Shown here piece by piece: positions 34,001 through 46,029 of a stretch of DNA of 64,000 bases. Within the stretch, counting starts at the first letter, position 1, and every line of letters starts with the position of its first letter. The DNA lies in contig AP025046.1 in assembly GCA_036186865.1 (NCBI GenBank), positions 38,230,526-38,294,525 on the forward strand, in the 5' to 3' direction. The notes under the pieces were generated by a model. It worked only from the letters and a program-made list of their open reading frames with translations. It made no database searches and was not told where the DNA came from. A program made the translations under genes and the position numbers. Source of the stretch: Eustoma russellianum (lineage: Eukaryota > Streptophyta > Magnoliopsida > Gentianales > Gentianaceae).

Positions 34001-34906
34001 GGAAACAAAGAAACTGTTAGCCAAGTCCTTTGAGGTAAAGGATTTAGGACAGTAAGGTACTTTTTAGGTATGAAAGTTTCAAGATCAGCCAATGGCATAT
34101 GCATTTCCTAGAGAAAGTATATTTTAGATTTGTTGTAGGACATTGGCATGACCAACTGTAAACCCGCAAGTACTTCAATTGAACCTGGGTACGAACCAAA
34201 GAAGGTTTTTGGCTCATGTTATACTGACAAGCAAAGATATTAGTGATTGACAGGTAAGTTGATCTGTCTTATACTAGACCAGACATCTGTTATGGGGTAA
34301 GTTTTATTAGTCAAAATTCATGCAAAATCATATTGCAGAACATTATAATTGTGCACTTGGAACTTTGAGATATCTAAAATCCTCTCGTGGTCAGGGGCTG
34401 TTTTTAAGAAGAACTTAAATCAGGGATATTGAAGTGTTCACTGAAACAGATTGGGCATGATCGACATCTGATATTAGATCAACATCTGGATATGCCTCAT
34501 AAATATGGGGAAATTTGGTGACGTGGAGGAGCAAGAAGCACCTTGTTGTATCCAGGAGAAGTGCTGAAGCTGAACTAAGGGCCTTATCCCTTGGTGTATG
34601 TGAAGGCTTATGGATCAACAAAGTGATGAAAGATTTGAAAATTACTGTACAGGTTCCAATCCATGTGTATTGTGACAACATATCTGCAATCCATGTGATA
34701 GAAAATCCTGTGCAACATGACAAGTCCAAGCATATTGAGATTGACAAGCATTTCTTAAGGGAAAAAATTGAGGAAAAAGACATAAAACTCAAACTCCACT
34801 TCATCAGGTCCAAAGAACAGATTGCAGATATACTCACCAAGCCGGTAAGCGTTCAAGTTTTCAAGACACTGCTTGACAAGCTAGGTTGTATCAATATCTA
34901 CACCTC
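31085..34906 (+). pseudogene. Copia gag-pol remnant
   Basis: Parts in order: gag N-terminus with LNRNNYLAWSRAV (31085-31260); a gag deletion marked by a repeated CAGAGCAGTCAAGATGT; a damaged zinc knuckle near KTGHIEEGC; protease with DSDA where the family has DSGA; integrase with HKRLGHPNFSYL, SDIWGP, TDNGLEY and NGVAERKNR (32130-32700); reverse transcriptase with KNAFLNGNLEEE and YVDD (33600-34060); and RNase H with RSAEAELRAL and YCDNISAI (34515-34900). Stops and frame changes are frequent, for example near 31410, 31594, 32929 and 33760. It is non-functional. Confidence 0.92.
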
Positions 34907-34921
34907 TAGCTTGAGGGGGAG

Positions 34922-35353
34922 TGTTGGAATACTTGTGTCACATGCTGACAAACAGACCTACAACCAAGGATGGACCTGGCGTGCCAAGCCTCAAACCAAG
35001 CGTGCCAAGCTTCTTCCAGTCTTATTGTGGCATTAGGTCGAACAATTTTCTTCAAGCGTCGAACACTTGTTTTGCCATATAATTTTCTATGTATTTCTGT
35101 CTTTTTATCAAGTTAGTCTATATAATTGTAGTTTAATCATAGGACAATCGATACATTATCACCTTGATGATTTGCATTATTTATCAATGGTTTTTTATCT
35201 ACAAAGTAGCCGTTGGACAGTCTCGTCGACAGACTAGCCGTTGGAGCTTCCTCTTGTATATATAACGCTTTAAGACCGTTGCAAATGATACTGAAGTGTG
35301 TCTTCTTCATCCCTAAGTGTGTATTCTACATCTGAGCCTGTTTTCTTTCTATA
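34922..35353 (+). repeat. 3' LTR of Copia element 1
   Basis: It mirrors 30532-30972 with clear divergence, including several short indels in the AT-rich middle. It ends TCTATA before the CTTTC duplication. Confidence 0.9.
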
Positions 35354-35358
35354 CTTTC

Positions 35359-37891
35359 TCGTCGTGTGTTCCCTCTGATTTGAAGTCTTTTTAGTTAGGC
35401 ATGCTGCGTCCTGCTTGCTGTCAGGATTCAAATAATGATTCGAAAGTTATGTTACTTAATTGATGAGTGTGTCCAGGGGTTGCTCAACTAGAATGATATA
35501 CTATTATTGTATCCTTCACTTATTTTCATTTTTCTCTTTAGGCCACCTTAATAATAGATCTATTTTAAAAGCTGATAAACTTGGTGTTCAGGTCATGCAA
35601 AATTGGATGTTTTGAGACTGGAAAATGTCTAGTTTGAGATGTAATGTTCTATCAAAGCTTGCATGTGATATTTTGTGTACTTCGATCAATACCGTTGCAT
35701 GTGATATTTTGTGTACTTTTTGTTTTGGCTTGTGGATTTGGAATGTAGCTTTTGTATGCTGCTGGAGAAGAATCATTTGCATTATTGGCCTATGATGCGA
35801 ATTTTGGGCGAAAACGTTGAGTATTCAGCTGCAAGCTATGGGGGATTGACTGTTTCCATCAAGTGCCTTCTCCATGCTAAATCTTTGAAGGCCAAATGGG
35901 GTGCAATTTTGGTGCTGAAAGCATTTGCCCCCATCTTGGGATATTTTGTAATTAAAAACTACAGTCTCATGTTATGTTTGCTAGTCATACTAGCCTGCGT
36001 ATATTCGTTAGGCACATTTTGTAAAGGTTGGCGGTAGGTTTGTTAGATTCTTCTTGGCCACCTAGTTTTGGCGGCAGTCTAGTTACCGTCTTTGCTACTT
36101 GTTGCCTCTGTGTGCAACATTACATGTAATTATCTTTATTTGCCTTCGGGTTTTTATGAAAATTTAAATTACAAAAAAAAAAAAATTGATGTTTATCGTG
36201 CATTTCTATCGATTGACACCATGGAGATGTTAAAGTATAGCGGAGATTGAATTTGATCACTAATACCTGAAGCCATAGACAATCTAGCGATGACATAATC
36301 ATGCTGTTGCCTACCTTCCAACACTTGTATTTAAGATCATCAGTTCCTCCTTGCCTTTTCCATTAATAAACATCTCCATGGTTTTTGACCAGTAGAAATA
36401 GTTGTTACCTTTGAGTTTAGGGTCAGAAATGATCATTGGAATAGAGACCCTGCCTTAGTATTATTGTCTGGGATGCAAGAGTTTTCAACGATGCTTGGAC
36501 ACTTGGAGCTTACAAGTACGTCCGATCATACTTTTTACTTCAGAAATAAAAGTTCTGACCTCTCTATACCAAAAAAAACCCTGGTCTACTCCAACGGTTA
36601 TATCCGCAACGTAATCTCCCTTTCTCTCTCCTCTCTCCACCGCTCTTCTTCTTTCTCTCTCATTTTCTTCTTCTTCCCTTCAAGCTGCTCTTTTAATTTT
36701 CCTCTTATTCCTTATCAATATCATTGGACCCATCCATGCGCCGTTGTCTCCGGCTGTCAGTGGCAAGCGATTGCAAAAACCAGCACTTATTGATTCAACA
36801 TGGGTCGATCTCTGTGATTAAGCCTCTTTCGAAGGCACGTAGTCAGTGGTGCGAGCACTTATTATCAAGTCCTGTACATCTGATGTGTACATTGTGATTT
36901 CAATAGAACTTAGAGCGTCACAACTATACTCCTATAGAACGTAAAAAAGTTAATAGTCAGTTTATTTGATTGGTATGGTAGACAAACTAACGTAGTGAAT
37001 CTTTAGAGGCCAATCATAAATAATCAGTTATATATGTAGCTTAGGTATCTGACAGTATGACCGGCTTCTTCACCGTATGATGAACTATTATAACCTATGA
37101 GAGACAAGCATGGTAGGATTTGTAGCCATTAGCACAATGCTATGTAAAGGAAGTGGTCTCTTTTCTGTGAGTGAAGTGAACCCAGAAATCCATACAACCC
37201 TTTTCTGTTATATTTAAAGTGGTTATTATATGTGTTGGTAGTTATGTATCGTATAGATGTACCCTGTAATGTATATTAATAATTACCTGTGCAGAATTAT
37301 TAATGAAGTGATCAACTGTAATGACAGTCTTAAGCGCGGGTGGAGGGAACAATGTTTTCGTACCTTCTTGAGCTTCTTTTTTTACCATTTATGTGACTTC
37401 ATCTTTGTGTAATAGGTACCTGTTAACAAGCTACACAAATAATTTATTGATTTTAATGAGCATATTTCATAAGGTTGGAAGTCATAATACCATTCTTTTA
37501 GTGAGGAAGCTGGCAAGAAGTTCTTATCCTTAAGCAACAACTAGTTATTGATTAAGATCACTTTTAAATAGTTCTCTTTCATGTTGTGCAATTATGCCAT
37601 ATTCATTTACCAGGCTACTTTGTGGCTTTAATTTTTCTGTATGAGGCTTTGTTAAAAGTTTCAGGCTGCAGCAAGGAAGATATTGCAATGCGATTGCTTA
37701 CTTGATTTGTAATTTATTTAGTTGGCTACTTGGTTTGTAATTTACTTAATTGGCTATTTGGTTTGTGAATTATTTTTTCATATTTCTTGCTTCCGATTTT
37801 TATTACATATTCAAAACTTTTTTATATATATTTTGTATCATATTTTGGAGATATTCTTGTTCACGTGCGTTTTCAAAACACACTTTATTTA
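35359..37891. other. Unassigned host sequence with a LINE-like 3' end
   Basis: Around 36060-36185 the sequence looks like the end of a plant LINE transcript: a GTGTGCAAC...TGTAATT segment, GCCTTCGGG, then a 13-base A run (36173-36185). Its upstream extent is unclear. A CT-rich tract at 36610-36690 resembles a plant 5' leader. The rest shows no coding signal; 37680-37780 has short direct repeats of TTGGCTACTTGGTTTGTAAT. Confidence 0.4.
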
Positions 37892-37896
37892 CTTAG

Positions 37897-39324
37897 TGTA
37901 GCGACCCGTCCCGAGCCCTAGTACTCGAAACGACTCACCCGCCGTATCTCACTAAGGAGAATACAAGGCGTCGATACACTTCAATTACACATCATCACAA
38001 TAACGTAAATCGATGTCAGCGGAATTCATAACTAAGGACCCTCGATAAAATAATCTTCATCATTAATACAATGTCTAAGAATTTCTAGATCAATACAATA
38101 GTCAAATGTATGTAAACACTAACCTCGAAAGTATATAAACCTCGAATATCAAAACGACTGTCTCAATCAACCCTCAAAAGTCTCGTCTGGATATCCTTAG
38201 TCTCAAAATCTCCCGTCTCGATCTTCACGGTATACTAACTCCCTTGTAAGCATACTCAACTTCCCTACCTGCAAAACTGGTGAGTGGTGGAGTGAGCGAA
38301 ATCAACGGGCTCAGTAAGCAATCTATCTATACCCATTATGAAAATCATTCATGCAGAGACAATTACATATAACATTTACAAATCAACATGCACGTCAATC
38401 GGGTAAATAAACTGCGGAAAGTAAATCACTCCACATAATAATGCGCAACTTCATGATGCATGCCTTCTCTACGTGTCACTCGCAACAAAAGTCATGTCAC
38501 GCATGATGCTCCTATCTCTACCGTGCAGTGCATGAACCTCGAGGTGATCCTACCACACGCCTCGTCAGGCCACACGCCCCGTCGGGCCACACGCCTCATA
38601 GGGCTACACGCCCCGTAGGACCACACGCCTCGTAGGGCCACACGCTCCGTAACGTGGAGTCAGCGAACACACGCTCCGTAACGTGGAGTCAGCGAACACA
38701 CGCTCCGTAACGTGGAGTCAGCGAACACACGGTCCGTAACGTGGAGTCAGCGCCGCGAGGGGATGCAATGCTAATGCACGTGCCATGAATGCTGCACACA
38801 CATAATCCACAATCCGGCGCATACACGCTCCTATATATACGCGCGCCCATACACGTGCATATATACTTGCATGTCTACCCCCACACATCCATATACACAT
38901 GCAATACGCATTGAGATCGTACAACCATACATACACCTAGTTCATTTATACATATCTATCTCATATATACATACACACGCGTATGGAAAAAGTCCAATTA
39001 CAGATATGCAGCAAACAACACACTGATGCACGATAAGCATAACAAGCACAAATAGACCACTTACCTCTGATGCATGACAACATAACAAGCACAGATAGAC
39101 CACTTACCTCTGATCGGTCAATTAGCTTTCTTATTCTATGCTCGAACGTGAGTAAGGTTACCATAAAAGTCTCTGCTTCTACATGTCCAACTTATCCTCT
39201 GAAATATCCAAAACTTGAACCTGTAAGTTAATTATTTGTTTATTAAGTTGACTCTTCAACTTCACCCTTATACCACAAATTCCTTCTCAAGCTCATAAAC
39301 TAGTATGCTGCATGTAGTCACTAG

Positions 39325-39399
<75 letters not shown>

Positions 39400-40513
39400 G
39401 AATATGCACAGTGCAATGTTTATTAAATTATGTATTATGAAGGTGGCATCAAATTAGAATATCTAACGTGTACCACATCGGTTACACACCACATCTTAAC
39501 AATTGAGCATAGATTTAGAGTACCAAATTTGTATCATTTCTGGTCGACACATGCATATTACATTTATATATAAATATGCAATTAAGTCATGTGAATATCA
39601 CTTTTTCCCTTTGTCTATTTCATGTACGAACGGATACACATTCAGTAGACAACATAGTCATGTACATCTATGCCAACTTACATTCGGCAGTGGCGTCCAT
39701 TGACAAACTAAATAATTTTCATTCGTAACATACACACACCAGACACCTCAAAAATTTTAATGTAAAGTATCATTTCATGAGCTTTCAGATACCACACTTG
39801 TTACAAACGGATTTTAACATTTGAGCCAAGATTCAATTTCGTCCATTTGTTTCGTTTTTATATATACATACGGCCGAACATTCATATCACATATATATGT
39901 ATATATAGTTAATCAATACATTCAATTCAACAAACACATATGTACACACGGATATACTTGTATAAAAATACATTTATGCAATTCAAGAAACTGATGCATG
40001 ATCCAAGTTAGTACCGAAAATACAAACATATAGTTTGTCAAAATCATAGTAAATACACCAAAGCTACTTACTTGATTCGTATACTATACCGTAGACAATT
40101 GTTCAGAATGAGTTGCCACAATTTTCTTTCTTTCCTCCAAATATTGCCTCGGCTGTGGAACAAAATTTAGCCAAAGAAAAATTATTTTGTTTGCTATATG
40201 GAAGATTGGGTAGGAGCACAACCTTCTTTTTCCTTTTTTTTCCTCCTCCCTTTTCTTCCCCTATCTCACGGCAGCTTCCCCTTTCTGTCCACAATGTAAC
40301 CGGCTGAAACTTTTGTGGGGGAAAAAAGATAAGTGTTACCTATTTAATATAATAGGATTAAGGGAGTAATGAGAGAGTTATAGAATTAATGGCGGAGGTT
40401 ATGAAAAATTAAGAGGGTATGGGGGATAATGGAGAGTCAAGGTAGTAATTTTTTTATCCATTATCTGTTACACACATATATATTAGATTTTGTTTTTCAA
40501 TCTGGTTGTAACA
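37897..40513 (-). repeat. 3' LTR of Gypsy element 2 (2617 bp)
   Basis: It starts TGTAGCGACCCGTCCCGAGC and ends GGTTGTAACA. It contains a GC-rich cassette (38534-38769) and a (TA)n run of about 65 bp (39331-39396). From 38338 to its end it matches 50358-52522 with few differences, most of them in the first 900 bp. Confidence 0.95.
38534..38769. repeat. Minisatellite cassette in the Gypsy 2 LTR
   Basis: About six short units of the type CCACACGCCTCGTAGGG are followed by four 27-28-bp units of CACGCTCCGTAACGTGGAGT-CAGCGAACA. It lies between the CATGCAT...GTGTCAC anchor and ATGCACGTGCCATGAATGC. The second LTR copy is at 50554-50789 with the same unit order and scattered C/T and G/A differences. 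Confidence 0.9.
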
Positions 40514-43154
40514 TTCCTCCCTCCTTACAAAAAGTTTCGTTCTCGAAACTTGCGTATCACATAATCAATCACTTAGTGTAGTTCTATCCATTCACCTACA
40601 TAATGACCGAACTAAGTATCACTTGCATATTTTGATATGTCAACCATTACACTTGTATGACATAGGAGTGAGCCCTCAAAATCCTTCCTTGTATACTAAC
40701 AAAGTTGTTTGTAGTCCATTTATTCCCGCTTGATAAATCATAACTTAGTTTATCTATGGCTTTCGAATCAACCTTAAGGGTATTGTCACCATACCGTGGG
40801 TTTTATAAATCAATCATCAGACTGTATCGCACTTATATCTGTTGTCATCAACAACCTTCTATAATCTTTACTTAAGTGTACTACAATTTTTAACTTAAAT
40901 GTCTTCGTAGTTACAACTTAGGAACTTTCCCTATGCCGTCTTATGTGTTAAAGCCTACTTGTCTTTATAGACCATTATTCTTAAACTTATCATATATGCT
41001 TCATCTCCTAGTTATATGATCATCCAAAATATCCATCAAGTCCTCTAATATGCTAATCATTACTCTCCCTCAATGTAGAACTAGGTCTTCAAAATCAATT
41101 TTTATACTTACTATCTAGCTCTATGGTCATGCCCTTACCTTTTTTGAGATATTATCAACAACCTAGTATATGAAGTGTGTGTATGGACATATTTTCTTCA
41201 ATTTAAAAGAAAAGTAGTTTACGTAACCAAAATTTGGAATATCGCTTTAACTGTTGAAAATAGTATATCTTCTATTTTTTTTGTAAACACAAAACCCAAA
41301 GTATCATATATTTGTTTTCGCAACATAGTGTCTAAAATGACCACTAACAAAACAATGATATAACTTGCTCGTAAAAATATTTCGATTAAACCACTTTAAA
41401 GCAATTGAGACACAACAATTGTAAAATTGCTTTTACAAAACGGTTTGAACACGGTATCTTTTCCTTTTCAACGAAGTATATACTTTGAAAGCTATGTTTT
41501 GTTTCGAAAAAATCCAACAATTGAAAATTCAGCGATTATAAAGTTTCATAAAACAATTTGGAAACTCGACAAATGTGAAATTTCATAAAAAAACAATTTG
41601 AATGAAGTATATTTATTTTTGAAACTATTTCTGCTTCGTAAAATTAAGTAAGTTCGTCGCAAGCAAATAAATATATTCAAAAGCATTTAATGGTAAAATG
41701 CTTGCGATATCGATAGTTGGCAAATAGAATTATTTTAGCAAAATTAATATAGCAAAACCAAAGTTTGAGAAATATAAGATATATATAAATATGTCGTTCT
41801 TTGAAAACATCGACGTTTAAAAATATATCTATTTTTTTCAAAGTTGTCATAGTAGTTGAAATTTCATTATGTTGATATACGAATTCGGAGAGGAATATAG
41901 CCTTGTATGGTAATATACTAACAATTGGAACTAGTTGAAATGTTAGTAGCAAAAATCTTTGAAATAACTTTGGAGTATAAAATATGTCTTGGTGTACGTG
42001 CTTATACGAAAACGTTTAGCTACTTGAAAAATAATAGTCCAATACTTCATATAATTTTTTTTAAAGCACCCGTAATGTTAGTGAAAAATCCACCTATGTA
42101 CCGTTTCTTATAAATCCTTAACTTAAGTTGTCCAATCTTAGGATGACTCACTAAATATTGATCGACTTAGAGCATTTTAATCCACCATGCTTCCGCGCAC
42201 CACCCTGATCTACCGTACTTCTCTACTAGATTATTTCAACCGCTAATTTTATTTAGTTAGATTCCACATGGAAAGCAACCACTTCTTGTTCATACTTACT
42301 CTATTTCAATTCACCTACTCAATACATCAGTATTTACGTGTTCCTATGTATTAACACTTAACCCAAATTTGTATTAAATTTGTCATTCTACTGTACTTAT
42401 TTTAGTAATGATTGCTTATCACTGTCAGTCATTATCCCAAATAGAACCAATATCTTTGGCTTAGTTGATACTCTAATATTCAACATCTTAATCATAACTA
42501 TAAACCCCTCTATATGGTATCCTTTGCTAAAATCTACTGATCATAACGCTAATAAATCGTTACTCAGTCATTATCATTCTACTATAAATCATTGCTTAGG
42601 AACTTCAATCCCGACTTAGACCTAATCGCATTTCGACACTACTATCAAAGTAGAGGCATGAACCTGCTTCATTTATCATAGTGGTGCCGGGTCCCATGCC
42701 GCTGTTATGGTGGAGCAGTCTGAGTAATCGCCAAACGCATTAATATATCAACCGACGTCTGTAGAAGGGTATTCGGTTAACATTCCACTTATGTATTTTT
42801 AAATGCACACTATTTAATTAGGATTATTATTCTCGCGGTTAAGAGAATGTGCAAAGGTTATGATCAAAACTTCGATAATATGATTTACCGAAACCACAAG
42901 TATATAATATCGTTCTAGCTATACGTACCCCTCAATCGATCATCCTCTTAAATATATGATCATAGCTTATTTCTAGGATCGTTCTCAATATCATCATTAC
43001 TTAAGCCTAAGCTCACGACTTATTTCCAAAATCATCCTCGCTATATGGTCAATGCCTATGACTAAAATACGTACTTCTGTTTAAGATCAATTCTTAATCA
43101 AAATTGTCGCTTACGTCTAAAATCGTGACTTAAGGACAAAATCGTACTTAATTT
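40514..43154 (-). other. Polypurine tract, hairpin and non-coding interior of Gypsy element 2
   Basis: On the minus strand GTAAGGAGGGAGGAA abuts the 3' LTR, with the AAGTTTCG/CGAAACTT hairpin beside it. The remaining 2.6 kb is collinear with 7793-10440 of Gypsy element 1 and lacks coding capacity. It ends in a shortened ~25-bp unit array (about 42950-43154) and then switches abruptly to LTR sequence. Confidence 0.75.
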
Positions 43155-43200
43155 GAATCGGTCACTTAGCTTTCTTATTCTATGCTCGATTGTGAAGAAA

Positions 43201-43528
43201 GTTACCATAAAAGTCTCTGCTTCTACCTGTCTAATTTATCCTGTGTACTCTCCAAAATTTGAACCTGTAAGTTAATTATTCATTTATTAACTTGTCTGTT
43301 CAAGTTCGCCTTCACACCACAAATTTCTTCTCATTTGAATTATTCTTATTCTTTTACTACAATCGACCATTTTATATTAAAACATTTAATTTCAATTCCA
43401 ACCATGACGTAATAAATAGACATTTAATTCTAAAAGCACTTTATGTAATTAAATATAATATTCGTCCGTTCAACAATTTTCCAATTATAATCATTTATAA
43501 CTCTAAATTTATGATATAACACACACAT

Positions 43529-43583
<55 letters not shown>

Positions 43584-44396
43584 CTGTGTGTGTGTCTGTG
43601 TGTGTGTGTATATAGACTTTACCATTGAAATATCAATTTAGCAAGTGTCGGCCAGCAACCAAAACAAGCAGCCACAAAATCATTTTCCTACCATGAACAT
43701 ACCCAACAACACATAATATTTCTAACCATTATAATTTTCAATGCTCACATACTTGCAAATTATAAATATATATAGCTGCAACATATAAACAGTAAGGGCG
43801 ACTTTAAAATTGTCATGGAAAAGTAGGCAAAACTTTCGGCCATTTAGCAAGCTTTAATTTCAATACATAATTGCACATAAATAATTATCCCCCATATGTA
43901 TATTTGTATATAATATAACGTTAAGCTAATATCTTAATTCTACATTCACTGCATATACTTTGGCCATTTACCATGTCAGGTCATTTCTTTTTCTTTTGCA
44001 TAGCAAGCCAATTTCCTTATTTTTAATTACACAAGTATACCATATATTTATTCACATATAAACTTTACACAAAAGTTACCATAAAAGTCTCTGCTTTTAC
44101 CTGTCCAATTTTTCCTGTGTACTCTCCAAAATTTGAACCTGTAAGTTAATTATTCATTTATTAACTTGTCTGTTCAAGTTCGCCTTCACACCACAAATTT
44201 ATTCTCCTTTGAATTACTCTTATTCTTTTACTACAATCATCCGACCATTTTATATTAAAACATTTAATTTCAATTCCAACCATAACGTAATAAATAGACA
44301 TTTAATTCTAAAAGCACTTTATGTAATTAAATATAATATTCGTCCGTTCAACAATTTTCCAATTATAATCATTTATAACTCTAAATTTATGATATA

Positions 44397-44436
<40 letters not shown>

Positions 44437-44498
44437 GTAATGTGTGTGTTATATCATAAATTTATAACTCTAAATTTATGATATAACACACACATTAC

Positions 44499-44532
<34 letters not shown>

Positions 44533-44998
44533 AGACTTTAATTACAAAAAAAAGTATATATAGACTTTACCATTGAAATATCAATTTAGCAAGTGTCGGC
44601 CAGCAACCAAAACAAGCAGCCACAAAATCATTTTCCTATCATGAACATACCCAACAACACATAATATTTCTAACCATTATAATTTTCAATGCTCACATAC
44701 TTGCAAATTATAAATATATATATCTGCAACATATAAACAGTAAGGGCGACTTTAAAATTGTCATGGAAAAGCAAGCTTTAATTTCAATACATAATTGCAC
44801 ATAAATAATTATCCCCCATATGTATATTTGTATATAATATAACGTTAAGCTAATATCTTAATTCTACATTCACTGCATATACTTTGTCCATTTACCATGT
44901 CAGGTCATTTCTTTTTCTTTTGCATAGCAAGCCAATTTCCTTATTTTTAATTACACAAGTATACCATATATTTATTCACATATAAGCTTTACACAAAA
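43201..44998. repeat. Tandem duplication, 874-bp period
   Basis: GTTACCATAAAAGTCTCTGC starts copies at 43201 and 44075. The following ~870 bp are repeated, including TTGTCTGTTCAAGTTCGCC, the CA/TA microsatellite and CATTCACTGCATATACTTTG. Copy 2 lacks about 20 bp near 44770 and has a rearranged microsatellite. Confidence 0.9.
44423..44512. repeat. Near-perfect 42-bp palindrome with 6-bp spacer
   Basis: Arms 44423-44464 and 44471-44512 are inverted copies; the central part TGTTATATCATAAATTTA pairs with TAAATTTATGATATAACA. The spacer is TAACTC. Copy 1 of the surrounding duplication has only one arm (about 43500-43540), so the inverted arm arose after that duplication. Confidence 0.9.
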
Positions 44999-46029
44999 TA
45001 TCAAATTCACCTTTTCTTTATAGCCATTCGGCCAATGTACTCAAATCAATGCATCGTTCATAATTTACACATATACGTTTATATATCTTTTGAAGCAAAC
45101 AACACTTTGTATGGTCATATTTTCTTTCTTTTGGTGCTTTCTTTCTCACAGGAATAGAAAAACCTTTTATTCATTTTTTTTGAAAGCAGTTAAACAAATA
45201 AACTCTCAGGACTTGAAATTATGAGAATCTTGCTCCCATAAGAAAATTGTGGCAACATCAGTATTGACTGCTTTTTGGAATCTGACAACAATAAGAAAAC
45301 GGAATTTTCTTTTTCACCTATTTAATCAAATAATTTCGGCCTACCTAAAGTGTCACACAAATAATCACTTTTTGATACATATTCATATGTACACCACATG
45401 CATATATGTGTACCGATATTCCTAAAGGAAATCTCATAATGCAGCCACTGTCATATATGGCCAGCAGCACTTACACACAATAGCAAACTTTATTTTATCA
45501 TGTATTAACACATCTATACATTCAAGAATACTCATGCATGGTTCAATTTTATTACTAATATAAATGTATAGAATTTTCACAAAACATAATAAATATAGAG
45601 AGATTAATTATCTTGATTCGTACACTATTGTCGTAATCAAATGGAATTCGGAATGGGTTGAATGAAATTTTCCTTTTCTCCTCAAGCTCTCGGCTGCTTG
45701 GGCTCTTGGAGTGAATATTATTATTACTGTTTGTTTGCTTTTGGGTGCTGGGGAACGACAGGGAGGGAAAGACAAGGGAAAAGGCAAAGTTTTTTTTATA
45801 AGAGATGAATACGCTGAATGTGAGGAGGTGGGATGGAAAGAATAGTTTATGGTTTATTTATAGTGGGAATTAATGAGTGTAATAGTGGAAGTTATAGGGT
45901 TAGGGAAGATTAAAGGAGTAGTGGGGATATTGATGAAATTAATGTAGTCATTTTCTTTGAGCCAATCGGTGCACACACACTTATTATACATAAATTCTTT
46001 ATTTTTTTTGTTTTTTTAGGGATGTAACA

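Larger units (their letters stand above)
30532..35353 (+). mobile_element. Ty1/Copia element 1, complete ends, decayed coding region (4822 bp)
   Basis: LTRs of 441 bp (30532-30972) and 432 bp (34922-35353) both start TGTTGGAATACTTG. A 5-bp duplication CTTTC flanks them (30527-30531, 35354-35358). The primer site TGGTATCAGAGC (30973-30984) matches the initiator methionine tRNA. A polypurine tract TTGAGGGGGAG (34911-34921) precedes the 3' LTR. Domain order gag, protease, integrase, reverse transcriptase, RNase H is the Copia order. The LTRs differ by many substitutions and indels, so the insertion is old. Confidence 0.95.
43155..46029 (-). repeat. Internal LTR fragment 1 within Gypsy element 2
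   Basis: It begins at GAATCGGTCACTTAGCTTTC, matching the LTR interior near 39113, and continues in LTR order to a terminus GATGTAACA at 46029. A polypurine tract and hairpin follow at once, so it is a true LTR end inside the element. It is diverged from the outer LTRs and contains a tandem duplication (43201-44998). Confidence 0.75.

Noticed and set aside
35711..36037. 108-codon plus-strand frame with hydrophobic C-terminus
   Set aside because: No recognisable domain, and it lies in what looks like the 3' region of a decayed LINE.
38534..38769. CRISPR-like array of spaced short repeats
   Set aside because: The repeats are contiguous minisatellite units in an LTR, with no unique spacers and no cas genes, in a plant genome.
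39503..39703. Identical 66-codon frames at 39503 and 51513
   Set aside because: Both lie at the same place in the two LTR copies and contain no domain. Identity reflects the LTR duplication.
40103..40307. Overlapping 63-64-codon frames repeated at 52113
   Set aside because: They are part of the LTR U3 side, are antisense to each other and have low-complexity composition.
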